Assembly: GCF_050624435.1 (NCBI RefSeq)
Contig: NC_134538.1
Coordinates: 127,454,937 to 127,518,936, forward strand
Direction: 5' to 3'
DNA: 64,000 bases
Source: Tenrec ecaudatus
Taxonomy: Eukaryota > Chordata > Mammalia > Afrosoricida > Tenrecidae
Shown here: in pieces, positions 10,160-22,552 of the stretch
How the letters are laid out: every line of letters starts with the position of its first letter
How positions within the stretch are numbered: position 1 is the stretch's first letter
Translations under genes and position numbers: made by a program
The notes under the pieces: model-generated
The model's database searches: none
Seen by the model: only the letters and a program-made list of their open reading frames with translations
What the model was told of the DNA's origin: nothing

Positions 10160-13100
10160 AAGCCTGCCGCTTGTCTGTCAGCTTGTCACACTGTGGTGGC
10201 GTGTGTGTTGCTGTGATGCTGGAAGCTGTGTCACTGGGATTTCAAATGCCAGCAGGGTCCCCAAAGGGAACAGGTTTCAACACAGCTTCCAGACTGAAGA
10301 CAGACTAGGAAGATGTTCTCTTCGGAGGAATTAGCCACTGAAAACCTTATGGAAAGCATCAACAACATAGCCAGATACGGAATATCACATGAATGGAAGC
10401 AGACGTTGTCAGAGATAGTGACTGAGGAAGAGCTGCCTTCTTAAAGTAAAGTTGACCAAAATGATGCAGATGGAGTAAAGCCTTTGAGACTTTCATTTGT
10501 TGACGGGGCATTATTCAAAATAAGAAGAAACAGCTGCAAATTCCAATTAATAATTGAACTTGGAATGTGTGAAATACAAATGTAGGAAAATTATAATTTG
10601 TCAAAAATGAAAAAGGATGCATAATGATCAACATTCTAGATGTTAGTGAGCTGAAATGGACTGATATTGGCCATTTTGAACCAGATAATCATATGGTTGA
10701 CTCTTTTTGGAATGACAAATTCAAGAGGGATGGTGTCTTATTCATCATCAAAAAGGACAGTTCAAGATCTATCCTCAAGTACAATACTGTCTGTGATAGG
10801 TTAGATCTATCCTCATACAAGGAAATCCAGTCAACACAACTATTATATAAATTTATGCACCAACCAACAATGCTAGTAGTGGAGAAATTAAAGAACTCTA
10901 CCAATGTCTTCAGTCTGAAATTGATCAAACATGTAATCAGAACGAACTGATAGTGGTGATTGGAATGCAAAAGTTAGAAACAAAGTTGAGGGAACAGAAA
11001 ATGGAAAAGATGGCCTTGGTGATAGAAACAAAGCTGGAGACCACGTGATAAAATTTTGTAAGACCAACAACTTGTCTGCAGCAAATACCCTTTTCCAGCA
11101 ACACAAATGGCAACTATACATACATCTTTGGGAAGAGACACAGCCCTGGTAGTGTAGTGGTTATGAGCTGGGTTGCGATCTGAAAGGTCAGCAGTTCAAA
11201 ACCACCAGCCACTCTGGGGAACACAGAGATTTCTACTCTAGTGAACAGTTACAGTATCAAAAACTCATGGAACAATTATCCTCTGTCCTATAGGGTTGCT
11301 AAGAGTTGGCATCAATTCCATGGCACTGAGCTTGGTTTGGGTTTGCTGGGAAAAGATAATGGAGAAACTCAATATCAGAAGCTATAACCAGGCCAGGGGC
11401 TGTCTATGGAACAGACCATCAATTGCTCCTCTGTAAGTTCAGGCTGAAGCTGAAGAAAATGGGAACAAGTTCACAAGAGCCAACATATGACCCTGAGTCT
11501 TTCACATCTGCATTTAGAGGACATCAAGAACATGTCTGACTTACTGAACACTAATGACAGAAGACCCGAGGAGCTGTGGGAGGGCATCAAAAACATCACA
11601 AATGAAAAACGCCAACGGTCATTAGAAGAAAGACAGAAAGGAAATAAAACCTCAGCATGGAGGTCAGAAGAGACTCTGAAACTTGCTCTTAATTGTAGAG
11701 TAGCTAAGGCAAATGGGAGAAATGATGACGTAAAATTGCTGAATAGGAAATTTCAAAGGGCAGCTCGAGAAGACAAAGTTGACTACTATAATGAGATGTG
11801 CAAAGACCTATCATTAGAACACCAACAATGAAGAATGTGCTCAGCATATCTGAAACTGGGTTAAGGAAAACTTCGAGCTTTGAGTTGCAATAATCGAAAA
11901 ACTCTATGGAAAAATATTTAATAATGCAGGGAGCACGGAAAGAATACACAGAATCACTGTACCAAAAAAGAACTAGTTGATATTCAACCATTTCAACAGG
12001 TAGCAAAAGAGCAAGAATCAATGGTACTTAAGGAAGAAGTTTAATCTGCATCGAAAGCATTACTTGAAAACAAGGCTCCAGGAATGAACGGAATGCCAAT
12101 TGAAATGTTTCAACAAGCTGATGAAGCACTGCAAGCACTCGCTCATCTCTGTCAAGAAAGCTGCAAGACAGCTATTTGGCGAACTGACTGGGAGAAATTC
12201 ATATTTGGACAGATTCCAAAGAGAGGTAACTCAACAGAATGTTCAAATAATACAACCATATTGTCAATATCACATGCAAATTAAATTTGGATGAAGATCA
12301 TCCAACCACAGTTGCAGCAGTACATTGAGGGAGCTGCCAGAGGTTCCGGGTGGATGTGGAATAAGGGACATCATTGAGAATGCCAAATGGATGTTAGCTG
12401 GAAATAGAATGCTAGAAAGATATTCCTTTGTGTCTTAGGGACTGTGCAAAGGCATTTAATGGTGTGGATCATAACAAGCTCTGGATAATCGGGAGAAGCA
12501 TAGGAATTCCAGAATACTTAATTGTGGTCATGAGGCACCTGTACACAGATCAAGTGGCAATTGTTCAAACAGAACATGAAAATAATGCATGGTTTAAAAT
12601 CAGGCAAGGTGTGCATCAGGATTGCGTCCTCTGCCCATACTTGTTCAATCTGTATGCAAAATAACCAGAAAGGCTGGCTTATCTGAAAACGACTGCAGCA
12701 TCAGAATTGGAGACTTTCTAACAACCTGCAATGTGCAGACGGCACAATCTTGCTGGGTGAAAGTAAGAACTTGAAGCGCTTGCTGATGAAGAGCAAGGAT
12801 TCCAGACTTCAGTATGGATTACAACTTCATGTAAAGAAAACCAAAATCCTCACCACTGGGTCCATAGGTAACATTACGATAAATGGAGAAAAGATTGAGT
12901 TGTCAAGGATTTCTCCTTGCTTGGATCCACAATCCATACTCGTGGAAGCAGCAGTCAAGAGATCTTAAGATGCACTGCACTGAATAAATCGACTGCATAA
13001 GACCTCTGAAAAGCAAAGATTCTACTTTGAGAAGTAAGATGTGCCTGACCCGAGTCATGGTATTTTCCATCACCTCATGTGCGTTGACAGTTGGACGTTA

Positions 13101-13480
13101 AATAAGGAACATCAGATGCATTTGAATGGTGGTGCTGTCAAAGAATGTTGACTGTGCCATGGACTGCCATGGAACAAGGCTGCCTTGGAAGAAGAACAGT
13201 TAGAAAGTCCCCTCGAGGCACATTTGCCTCATGTACTGTGGCCCTGTTACCAGGAGAGACCAGTCTGCTGGAGAAGGAAGGACATATGCTTGGTCAAGTT
13301 GAGGGTCAGTGAAAAAATAGGAAGGCCTTCAAAAAGATGAAGGGACACAGTGGCTGTCACAATGGGCTGAAGCACGAGAGTAACTGAGAAGATGGTGCAG
13401 GCCCATCGGGTCATTCTGTGGTACACAACGTCGCAATGAGGTAGAACCGACTTGACAGGACTTATCAGCAGCAGCACAGT
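10160..13480 (+). mobile_element. RTE/BovB-like LINE, decayed, near full length
   Basis: The 5' region (10160-10330) is shared with 27445-27635. An endonuclease-like part follows (10624-10950; ILDVSELKWTDIGHF and DGVLFIIKKDSSRSIL). The reverse transcriptase core is at 12428-12800, with CAKAFNGVDHNKLW, GVHQDCVLCPYLFNLYAK and CADG in place of the catalytic YADD. Many stops and frameshifts make it non-functional. A SINE is inserted at 11138-11348. The 3' region gives the diagnostic ...gaccagtctgctggagaagg block. An RTE family of this kind is known in afrotherians; the subfamily name is not determined here. Confidence 0.85.
11138..11348 (+). mobile_element. AfroSINE, full length, sense
   Basis: Reads ccctggtagtgtagtggtta, ggtcagcagttcaaaacca, gatttctactctagtgaaca and cctatagggttgctaagagt. 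Its tRNA-like 5' A and B boxes are visible. It is inserted in the RTE element. Confidence 0.93.
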
Positions 13481-14529
13481 TGAATGCCTTGGCATAGTCA
13501 ATCCAACACAGGTAAACATCTTACAAGGGCAGTGATAGCCCTTATTCCACTCTGCCTTAGTCCCAATCTAGCTTGATGTACTGCTGCAATCATGTTCTAA
13601 TAATATACTTAATAAAAATTTGTTTGATAAAGAAGTGGACACATTCCTGCTTTGGTATCTTAAGTGAATACTAAAATTAACCTGCATTCTCCCAACACCA
13701 GTCAAGTGAGGTGGAGGTGTCAACCAAAGCCAGAGGGGACAGGGCTGAGGTGAGGACAGCCAGCCAGCTCCTGCTCTGAGGTGGTTTGGAGTTGACCATG
13801 CCGGGAATCCCATAGCTGAACTAGATGACAAACGTCTTCATCAGCTATAAGAGTTTGGGATCCCGTGACTCATTCCTCCTCGAGAAAGTTGGAAAGACGT
13901 TATGTTACCAGCTGTGGTACATTCCACAGTTTAAAAGAAGAAGGATAGTTTTTGAGAATATAAAACTAAATGTGTTTAACAAAGCGTGTTACACGCTCTA
14001 TGTGTCCATAACAACATGCTTCTGTGTCCATCCCAGAGTAAATGTACCTCTGACATTTTCATGGAAGCACATGGTGTTTAATCAGGGTGAATGAGAACAG
14101 ATTAAAACTGTCTGTGCTTGCCAAACACCGGCCTGTGTGCAGAGGGCGCAGCCAAGGTTGAGCAAAGGTTTCATCCGGTCTTCTTGGCTGTTCCTCCGGA
14201 TCTTAGATGTTGGCATTCATCCACGCTATAGAGAAGAGGAAACCTTGAAAGGGAGAAATGCTAAGCAGTCAAGTGCCTTCCCAGATCTGAAAAATTGGTG
14301 CTGTAGAATTAGCCACATTGATATGCAATAGCAACAAGTCCAGTGACGTTCTCTGACGAGACACCCCTGCTGGCGGGCGTTACAGTGGACCTCGTTGGTG
14401 ACCTGTCCAGATGCCCTTTGGCACATTGATGTACCTCCCATGGGTGCTGAGTGATCGAGGCTCACAGCTGTGTCCTTCTCCCGAGAATGGCACTCAGCCA
14501 TCTTGTGGTAGTTACATAATCTTGTGTCA

Positions 14530-15080
14530 ACTTGCGGATATTAAGAGCGAAGGGGGTGGAATCTAGCCTGTCAATCAAGTCAGCCTGGTGATGCCTCTTT
14601 GTGGCTATGGCCTTCTCATGAAGAGTCTGGGAACTTCCTCTCTGCCTTGGTCTTCCTGTTGATGAACCACACAGAGACTTGGTGAGCAAGCCTTGTGAGA
14701 GCCTCTCTCTCACTACTTCACCTTCCTGTTCACAAGCCATGTGGAGCCTTGTTGAGTGAGACCTGAGCGAGCCATGCTGTGGAGACTGCACCAGCCCTAT
14801 GATGCTTCCGCTGCCATTGGATCCACAAGACTTTTCACCCACTGACCTATGCTCTTCCTGCATTCTGCACCATTGCATGTGCTGCGTGAGTCTAAAGAAA
14901 GATTTATGGACTAGTATGGGACTTATGAGCTAATATCAGACTTGTGGACTTGATCTGGACTAGACTGGGATGCTTTCTTGATACACAATTACTCTTTGAT
15001 ATAAAGCTCTTCCTTACACATATATGAGTGTCTCTGGATTTGTTTCTCTAGTCAGTCTGGAATAACATACATCTCGTCCA
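14530..15080 (+). mobile_element. LTR-like or retroposon repeat, unclassified
   Basis: A directional block of about 550 bp with the look of an interspersed repeat. It has internal imperfect repetition (cttcctgttgatgaaccaca against cttcctgttcacaagccatg) and ends ctttgatataaagctcttcc, then tgtttctctagtcagtctgg. I recognise the style of the ending from other mammalian repeats but cannot name the family. Confidence 0.4.
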
Positions 15081-15401
15081 GGAATATACAGGTGTTTCTT
15101 GTTTTTCCAAAGCTTCTTTACGCCACTTTGCTTAGGAAAGACCCACACAGAATACCTGTTTTGGCTCATTGAAAGAAATCCAAAGAGGATTTTCACAAAA
15201 GTAAGACGTCAAATCAGTGCTCAGTGTTTGTTTGACAGCTGGCTGGTAAAAGGAGGACACAGCACCCTGAGTAGTGGGGTGTGACATAGCTAAGTTCCTG
15301 CCTTGGGAACTACACTGCATAGATACTTTTTCTACTTTGTGTAGGCTGTGTATGCATTTGCATCTTTGTGTAGGCTGTGTATCATTCTCCCATTTACTGT
15401 C

Positions 15402-15597
15402 AAAGTCCAAACTCACTGCCATCAAATCTGACACATAGTGGCCTCACAGGACAGAGTAGAAGGTGGGTTTCCTTGACTTTAACTCTCTATGGGAGTAGAA
15501 AGCCTCATCTTTCTCCCGCAGAGTGGCTGGTGGTTTTGAACAGCTGACCTCGGGGTTAGCAGCCCAATGTATAACCACCATGCCACCAGGGTGCCTA
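15402..15597 (-). mobile_element. AfroSINE, full length, antisense
   Basis: From cactgccatcaaatctgaca through gggagtagaaagcctcatct to accaccatgccaccagggtg, close to the family consensus. Confidence 0.93.
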
Positions 15598-16534
15598 TAC
15601 ATTAGTGTTATCTTAGGTTTTATGTGTTACTTGGTATGATTTGGTAAGTTATTTTGGAAGTCTTGAAATATTTAAAAATTACCATATAAATGTAATTTCC
15701 CCAATTTGCCTTATGAAGATTTCATAGAAACACTCTATATTTGAAGAATTATTTCATCTTCTTCCCTTTCTCTACTCTCCCTGAGTGCACGTTTTGTAAA
15801 AATTTTACCACAAATTCAACCTATTGGCATAGATATCCCCCCCCCCGATGCCAAAATATGCTGTTTAATAAGCATCGTTCTATATAAAATTCTCTGCAGA
15901 AATAAATTGCAGGGACAAGAAAATAACATTAGCTTAATATTCCCATTTAAGAGTTGGTTTTCTAGTTCATTTAATATGATAGATTCTCACCACAACTAAT
16001 ACAGAGAGCTACAGACTGCAGAGTTGAGACTACAATTGATTCGATAAAATATAGAACACCCAGTTAAGCTCGGATTTTAGATAAATAACAAGTGATTTTT
16101 CAGTATTTCTTTCCCAAGAAATATTTGAAACAACACATGGAAATCCTTTCATTAAACATTATGTATATTTTATCTTACATTCACATTTATCTGGATATCA
16201 TACTTTATTTCATTTTGCTTTTGATAAATCTCACAACTCAACTTTTGGAAGCCACCCTTGAAACAATATTTCCTTAGATGTTCTGATAGTTGAACCTCCA
16301 TCAATAAAAGCGCACCTGCCTCAGGTGAGTTAAAAATTACATGTCAGTTAAAATTTAAGTTTGGAAGACACACCTCACACAACATGGACTTTCCCTAACG
16401 AAATCAGGGATTGACAAATTTCCTCTGTTAGGGGTCCAATAAATATTTTAAGTTCTGCAGGCCTGGGAAATTCTGTTGAAATCACTTGACACCTCCTTTG
16501 TAGCTCAAAAGCAGTCATACCAAACCAAGCCAAA

Positions 16535-16712
16535 CTCAGGGCCAGCAAGCTGATTCCTGCTCATGGTGACCTCTGGAGCTGGGCAGAACTGTAACTCTTT
16601 ACGGGAGTAGAAAGCATCTTTCTTCTTTCTCCTGCAGAGCGGCTGGTGGTTTTGAGCTGCAAACCTTGTGGTAAGCAGCCAAATGCATAACCATGTAGCC
16701 TGCAGGGTTTCT
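16535..16712 (-). mobile_element. AfroSINE, antisense
   Basis: Contains gtaactctttacgggagtag, cagagcggctggtggttttg and a 5' end lost after agcctgcagggttt. Confidence 0.9.
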
Positions 16713-17199
16713 CAAGCAGCCGTAGGTGATACATAAATTGAATGGGCACCACTGGGTTCCAATAGAACGTTGTAGGGCTTCATGTGTCAATTGAATCATG
16801 GTCTTAAGAGAATCCCACAAGCATTAAGATATATATTTAAGAAAGCAACTTTATTTTTATCCACAGAATTAATTAAAAAAAACTGTATGCAGTGTGATAT
16901 CACTTTGCTAATGGTGAGATGAACCTGGTACAACATACTACTGAAAATTAATTGGGTAAAACCTTCCAGAAAATAATTTATTTTGAGTCATGAACCTTTG
17001 AGGCTTACATAAAATAAGAAGATATATTTAAAATTATGCACCAAATATCCATTGTTCTGAAGCTAGAAGCAATTTACATGACCTCAATTAGGAGTCTGGA
17101 AGTAAAACAGGTGAATTTTCTTGATAGCCAACTCTGCCCATTGACAAACCTCACTCTTTGCAGACTGCCCAGAGGCACCCACAGGGCCCAGTAGAACTC

Positions 17200-17285
17200 C
17201 CCAAAGTCTGTAATCGCTATGGGAGCAGAATGCTGCATCTTTCTTTTGAGGAATGGCTTCTGGGTTTGAACGGCGACCGACTGAG
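17200..17285 (-). mobile_element. AfroSINE fragment, antisense
   Basis: Only the central block survives: gtctgtaatcgctatgggag to gggtttgaacggcgaccga. It lies about 110 bp below the LAMB4 exon at 17398. Confidence 0.7.
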
Positions 17286-17397
17286 CACATGTTTATAATT
17301 AAACAGATGCATGTGTGTTTCTCAAGAGACATTTCTCCAGAGAGAACCATCGCAAATTCAATATAGGAAGAAGCAACCACAAAGATCTGTTACTTAC

Positions 17398-17634
17398 AAA
17401 GTCAACCAGAAGGTGTACATGAGCACGGGAATCTCCTTCCAAAGGCTGAGAAAAATAGGCATCTATGGACTAGCGTACATCTGGTTTGAAACAGATGGGT
17501 GTGGGAAGCATCACGGCTCTGCAGTAAGACAAATTAACCCAAAATGTACCATCAGAAGTAAAGTCACACAAGCTAACTGGTCCTGGTATTTCACAGGGTT
17601 CCACCTGGGCTGGGAAGGAGGCTCTGCCATGGGG
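17398..17634 (-). pseudogene. LAMB4: LAMB4 exon: L4 domain, TAG stop
   Basis: The exon is 237 nt, 79 codons, the same number as in human LAMB4 as I recall it, and phase 0 at both ends. The second half reads VMLPTPICFKPDVR, a TAG stop (17470-17472, replacing Tyr), then SIDAYFSQPLEGDSRAHVHL and LVDF. The first forty codons are open but align poorly with the family, so compensating indels or rapid divergence are likely there. The donor TTT|GTAAGT is consensus and the acceptor is ccctgacctcag. The start is inferred from length and phase. Confidence 0.85.
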
Positions 17635-18234
17635 CTGAGGTCAGGGCCAGGGGACACCAGCACATGGTGGATGGCTGGATGGCCAACCACACTCGGACTT
17701 TCCAGGGCTCTTCCATAAGACAGTGCCAAGCAACAGCGCCTTCGAAGTGATGGACCATGGGTTGTCACGGCCATGCTGAGGCAGGGGTGGGACAGGCATC
17801 CTTCCTCCTACGTGCTTTGTGTTTTATTTTAGTGTTGTAGCTCCTAGTCTCTCAGCTGATGGAGATGACGCAAGCTCAACAGTATGCTTTTATTTGTGTG
17901 GCATTTCACTTGCTACAGTTTAGGGCCATCTGGGCTGTGGAAAGGGGCCTTTCAAGATTTAACAACAGGAATCTGGGTTGGGATTCTGGTTCTGCTAAGC
18001 ACTAGGATGAGACTCGGGCATGCTATTTCAATCTCTGCCTCAATTTCTCCCTCGCCAGACAGAGATTATACAGTACCTCCTCCATAAAGCTGGTTAAATA
18101 GGACACAAAATGCAAGCATACCTTAGTATACAGTAAACAACAAATGATATAGTCATTTGTAATACCACACCCTTCTTCCACTTAGTTCCAGGATACAAAG
18201 AATTGAAGTAAGATTCTAAGAGATCTTCCATGTT

Positions 18235-18400
18235 TTTTTTTTCTCTTTTCTTCTTTTACATTTTATTAGGGACTCATACAACTCTTACCACAATCCATAC
18301 ATATACATACATCAATTGTATAAAGCACATCCATACATTCCCTGCCCCAATCATTCTCAAGGCATTTGCTCTCCACTTAAGCCCCTTGCATCAGGTGAGA
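18235..18400 (-). mobile_element. L1 3' UTR end, antisense
   Basis: The block ttttattagggactcataca, ccatacatatacatacatca and tctccacttaagccccttgc is the reverse complement of the L1 tail at 31100-31240. Confidence 0.85.
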
Positions 18401-18589
18401 TCTTCCATGTTTTAAGGAGAAGTCCCAGCGTACCTGGCAGCTGTGGGGTCTGTGTTTGCAGCGTTCCTTCCCTCCAGGAGGGTCAACTCGGAGCTGGCCA
18501 GCCCAATCAGCTGTGGACTAGAGGGGCAGACACCAAATAAGAAGCATGTCACTGTTAATAAAAGCATGTGAGGATGTAGGGGCATATTA

Positions 18590-18615
18590 GAAACACACAC
18601 ACACACACACACACA
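18590..18615. repeat. (AC)n microsatellite
   Basis: About 12 AC units. Confidence 0.95.
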
Positions 18616-18949
18616 GAATGGATGGTGTATGGAGTTCCATTTAGAGGAGAATACCATTTGGGGGCTGAACGAAGTCTCAGAGATTCACTCTTGAGTCCAA
18701 TTCTCTGGTCTCTGAGTTGCGATCCAGGTGGGAAGCATCTCGTTTCTGGCCAGCCCTCTAATTCAGTGTCATGGACAAACCTTGACATCCCGGAGAGGCC
18801 AATCTCCCAGAGCGTGAATGAATCCATCAGCTCCCTGGATTGGAAAGAATACTATTTTGGCCTCTCATTTTCTCTGAGATATACATCTACTCTGGACTCT
18901 CACAATTTAGAAAAACCTCTGGAGCTGTCAAATGCGTGTTCTCTCTGTC

Positions 18950-18982
<33 letters not shown>
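18950..18982. repeat. (AC)n microsatellite
   Basis: About 16 AC units abutting the SINE at 18989. Confidence 0.95.
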
Positions 18983-18985
<3 letters not shown>

Positions 18986-18988
18986 AAC

Positions 18989-19140
18989 TCCCCTGCCATC
19001 GAGCCCACGGAGAAGCACAGTGATCCTGAAGAGCATCCAACCGCCACGCAGGGTTTTTGAGACTGTACATCTTTACAGACGCAGACAGCCACATCTTTCT
19101 CCCGTGGGAAAGTCAGTGAGTAGCAGTCCACTGTTGAACC
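18989..19140 (-). mobile_element. AfroSINE, degraded, antisense
   Basis: Starts ctgccatcgagcccacgga and contains tttttgagactgtacatctt and catctttctcccgtggg. The CA repeat lies at the SINE's 3' end. Confidence 0.7.
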
Positions 19141-19516
19141 TATTGTTCTCTCCATAGATGTTCATTTGTTTTAAAAAAATTGCTGACTAGGTCTGAGTTC
19201 ATTGAAGTTCCTCGTTTCATTTGTGAGAACCAGAGGATGATGTCAGAGCGAGCATGTCAACGTCCATGGCAGAGCGAGCCCCTCCAGAATGTGCACCTGG
19301 GGGGCTGCGGGGCTCGAAGTCTCCTACTTCCAAGTCCCAGACAGTATTTTCTGGGGAGGTGGCGCAGACATGACTTTGTAGACGATCAAAACGGGGAGCA
19401 GACAGAGCGAAGGCTAGGAGCTATCCCATGTTTTCCAAGTTTTAACTCTACCCTGTCTTAGGTATTTGTAAAAAGGTGGGAACGGTGATTGCACAGTAGG
19501 GAAAGACACAGGGGGA

Positions 19517-19712
19517 TCCCGGTGTTGTCGTGGGTTATGGTCAGGCTGCGAAAGCAGTTTGGAACCACCAGCTGCTCGGCTGCCCAAAGATGAGGCTTTC
19601 TCCTCCGGTACAGAGTCACTGTCTTGGAAGCCACCGGGAGCAGTTCTTCTCGGTCCTACGGGGTCGCTCAGCATGGGGATGGAGTCAATGGCAGAGTGGA
19701 AGAGGGGCCCCC
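19517..19712 (+). mobile_element. AfroSINE, sense
   Basis: Reads aaagcagtttggaaccacca, agatgaggctttctcctccg and cctacggggtcgctcagcat, with a diverged 5' end. Confidence 0.82.
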
Positions 19713-20124
19713 GGCTTTGACTCTTTCTCTTCCCCTTGCCTCAGGATACACTCCAGATGCCAACTATGTGCCTCTTCCCAAGCCTAGATCTGCATCTCTG
19801 CACGTGTGTTGGTATATTCAACTTTGAGAATAAAAAGTCCCACGAGGACAAGACTGATGTTATTTGCATGGTTTATGGTTCTCATCCAAAACATTCCGTC
19901 AGCACTTCCTTCAACACAGACGGCTAAGTTCAGCTTCTCGTGCATGCGTGTGGCTAATGGCATCAGGAAGTTCTTCGGTTTATGATGTCGCCCACGTGTT
20001 CTACTTTTTACCAACCATTGTATGATGAATGCATCTTGCAGTGGCGTCACGGAAACCCTTAGGATGCGGATCTCCTTCTGTCCATCTTTTTCCCATGAAG
20101 AAGGTGGGGAGTGAGAAAGGGTAC

Positions 20125-20310
20125 CTGGGTTTCATGGTGAATGGCTATGGTGAAGTCCATGGCGAAAGGAATGTTGTTGGCGGCGAATCGCAAGCCAGCC
20201 CCAGGGAGAACCCTGGCAAATCCAGGTCCAGTCCAAGTGCTAGGCTTCACAGGAACCGGCTCTAGGAGAACAACGTGACTGGAGGGCGCCTGCCCCCCAG
20301 TCACTGAGGC
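20125..20310 (-). pseudogene. LAMB4: LAMB4 exon: L4 domain, open
   Basis: The 186-nt exon is 62 codons, phase 0 to phase 0, with no stop. It encodes HVVLLEPVPVKPSTWTGPGF, then ARVLPGAGLRFAANNIPFAM and DFTIAIHHETQ. This is the best preserved LAMB4 segment in the window and the most diagnostic one, since the ARVLPGAGLRFA stretch differs clearly from LAMB1 and LAMB2. The acceptor is tctccgattttag and the donor CAG|GTACCC. A G-to-C run (CTGGGGGGCAGG) near the start was checked base by base and is in frame. Confidence 0.94.
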
Positions 20311-21429
20311 CTAAAATCGGAGAGGAATGAATGTTATTTTGCTTATAGTCGAAGTCCGGAAGAGTGCAGGGGGAAGAATGTATTCCCTGATGTGTCCATG
20401 ATCCATCTGGGCCACGGATAAATGATTCCATTCGGGCTACAGCCCAGAATCCCACTGAGAATCGGGAACTGAAACCACAGCTTTGGACCATGTGTTACGG
20501 TGTCGAACGCTTGCCGTGACGGCAGCGCCCCAGCAAGGCAGGTTAGTTTTGAGTACCCCGCGTGTGGTGAGCTGAGCAAATTCCACAGGGATGACCTTGG
20601 GTTTTCGCAGCCAGGGGGCCGTGGGGCCCTGGTCAAAATACAAGGAAAGAGAACATTCCTGTGCTTACATCGCGGGTTTTCCCTCATAGTGCACGCCCCT
20701 GACAAAACCCACATGGACTCATTCATTAGAGACGTCTCCCAAGCAAGCATGACACATGTCTCCCAGCTATCTGCTTGAGGTTTATCATGCAAGAATCTCC
20801 GAAACCACAGCCGATTGAATGGCCTCCCCAGGACTGGACATCAGCCTGCGGCCATCTGGCCCCTGCAGATAAGACCTCTTTACTGGCTTTGGCTTTCACC
20901 TTTCCACACTCACAGCCTCCACCCTTGTTACTTTTTGCCCAGATTGTTCCAAATAACCTCTTGACAGTTCCCTCTGCTCTCTTCTTTGTCCAAGTGCATG
21001 TTCTATGTACTCCGTTGCCATGGATCAACACAGCAGCTGCGGTCGTGGGCTCACAGGGGACAGACTGGGAAGTGCTTCATTCTGCGTGGATTCTAGGTCC
21101 CATCTTTTGAAACATGCCCTCGATGATGGGAGCAGGTGATCTCGGAAGCTACTCACCTCTGCTCTGGCAGCCACAACTAATGAGTGCCTGATATGGGGCC
21201 ACTTGGCTGAGAGGCCGACTCTTGTGCATCAAGTGCAATGTGTGCTCCTGGGCTCCCCTCGCAGGCCGAGGCCAGCTTTTCCTGGAGACCTCACCCTTCC
21301 CAATTCCTTGTCCTGCTCCCCTCACTCCCTTATGGGTTTCCCTGATGAATGCTACTCACGACAGCAGATATATCTTAATACCCATCGTACTCTGGTCTTC
21401 GAGGAACTCAACCTAAGGCAGCCACTCTG

Positions 21430-21510
21430 CACACACACACACACACACACACTAGCACACACACACACACACACACACACACTAGCACACACACACACAC
21501 ACTAGCACAC
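21430..21510. repeat. Interrupted (AC)n with TAGC spacers
   Basis: AC tracts are separated three times by the same tagc interruption, giving a higher-order repeat of about 30 bp. Confidence 0.95.
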
Positions 21511-22009
21511 ATGTGAGGGGCTTCAAAATGTTAGAAGAAAATTCCATTATTTTTTCTCCTTCCTTTCACCACGAAACCCCGTTGTATACAGAACCCTGAC
21601 AACAGAATGGCAATCCATAATTTTGATGAAGCTTTTAAGCAGACATTAATTATTTTTAAAATAAAAATATCTTTTCAGTTAGTTAGGATAGCGACATTTC
21701 TTTTGTAAGTCCCATTTTCATGCACCAATAGGCATGCCAGGGCTATGCCAATTTACCGTTTGAATCATGGGATGATCATCCAATTGCACTGGTGTTACAA
21801 TCACACGGTTTGTCTTCACCAGCTACAGGCTAGAACTGCTGTTTTCAGAGAAGCTGGTGCTTCCACAGTCTCCAATTTTGCCAAGTTTTCTGGTGTTTCA
21901 GCTACAATGTTGTGGCAAGTGGTGTTTGTGAACCTATGTCAATGACTGTCTTTGAGAATGAGTAGTAAGTAAAGGAAAAGGAAGGAGACAAATCAGAAAA
22001 TGCTTCTCT

Positions 22010-22195
22010 TCAGTCATTAATGTTATATTCATGTCATATATTAATAATGTTATATTTCCTGTCATATATTAATGTTATGTCATATATCAATGTCATGTCA
22101 TACATTAATGCCATTAATATATTGTCATTAATAATGCTATATTTTAATTATTTTCATTAATATATATTAATGTCATTAATAATGTTATATTTCAA
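22010..22195. repeat. AT-rich minisatellite based on catatattaatgttat
   Basis: Many degenerate copies of a catatattaatg/tcattaataatg motif, with intervals of about 15-20 bp. Almost free of G and C. Confidence 0.8.
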
Positions 22196-22409
22196 TGGAG
22201 AATGATTTTATGGAGCCACATTACTGTCAGGCTTCACATAATCTCAGCAACTTACAACCATGCTTATGACATATCATTCTATGACTGAGACTGACGATCA
22301 GCATTACTGAAGAATCTGAGTGGTCCTGTGTGGGAGGAGTGGGGGCCGACACTATGAGCCGGTCCTTATGATGCCATCGCCACCAGTGTTGAGGGTAGAT
22401 GTCATGTCT

Positions 22410-22552
22410 GAACTCTGGTTGCCAATGAGTTGACGCTGACGCATGGTGACCGCTTTTGGGGAAACAGATGATCAGGTCTTTCTTCTGAGGTGCCTCTGGG
22501 TAGATTGGAACCACCTCTTCAATAACAACCTGCGGTATTAGCCATTTGCCCC
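22410..22552 (-). mobile_element. AfroSINE variant, antisense
   Basis: Contains gccaatgagttgacgctgac, gatcaggtctttcttctgag and gtgcctctgggtagattgga, the alternative body subtype also seen near 8.7 and 28.9 kb. Confidence 0.8.

Larger units (their letters stand above)
4791..17397. other. LAMB4 intron of 12.6 kb
   Basis: The longest intron but one. It holds a 3.3-kb RTE LINE, two antisense RTE 3' pieces, at least seven SINE copies, an L1 tail, tandem repeats and an LTR-like block. The stretches at 5136-5540, 7096-7555, 7656-8650, 13481-14525, 15600-16530 and 16713-17199 show no gene or repeat I can name. Confidence 0.55.
17635..20124. other. LAMB4 intron
   Basis: Contains an L1 tail, two CA repeats and two SINE copies. 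17635-18230, 18620-18945 and 19720-20124 show nothing recognisable. Confidence 0.55.

Noticed and set aside
13568..13831. Candidate LAMB4 L4 exon from ATGGGATTCCCGGCATGG-type text
   Set aside because: Alignment needed many gaps. A better exon with exact length and phase was found at 17398-17634.
20262..20264. Apparent TAG stop in the L4 exon at 20.2 kb
   Set aside because: It came from a miscounted C run. Re-reading gives CTA GAG in frame, and the exon is open.
20343..20792. 149-codon minus-strand open frame beside the L4 exon
   Set aside because: Low-complexity-free but without motif, family pattern or splice context. It lies upstream of an established exon in intron and reads as chance.
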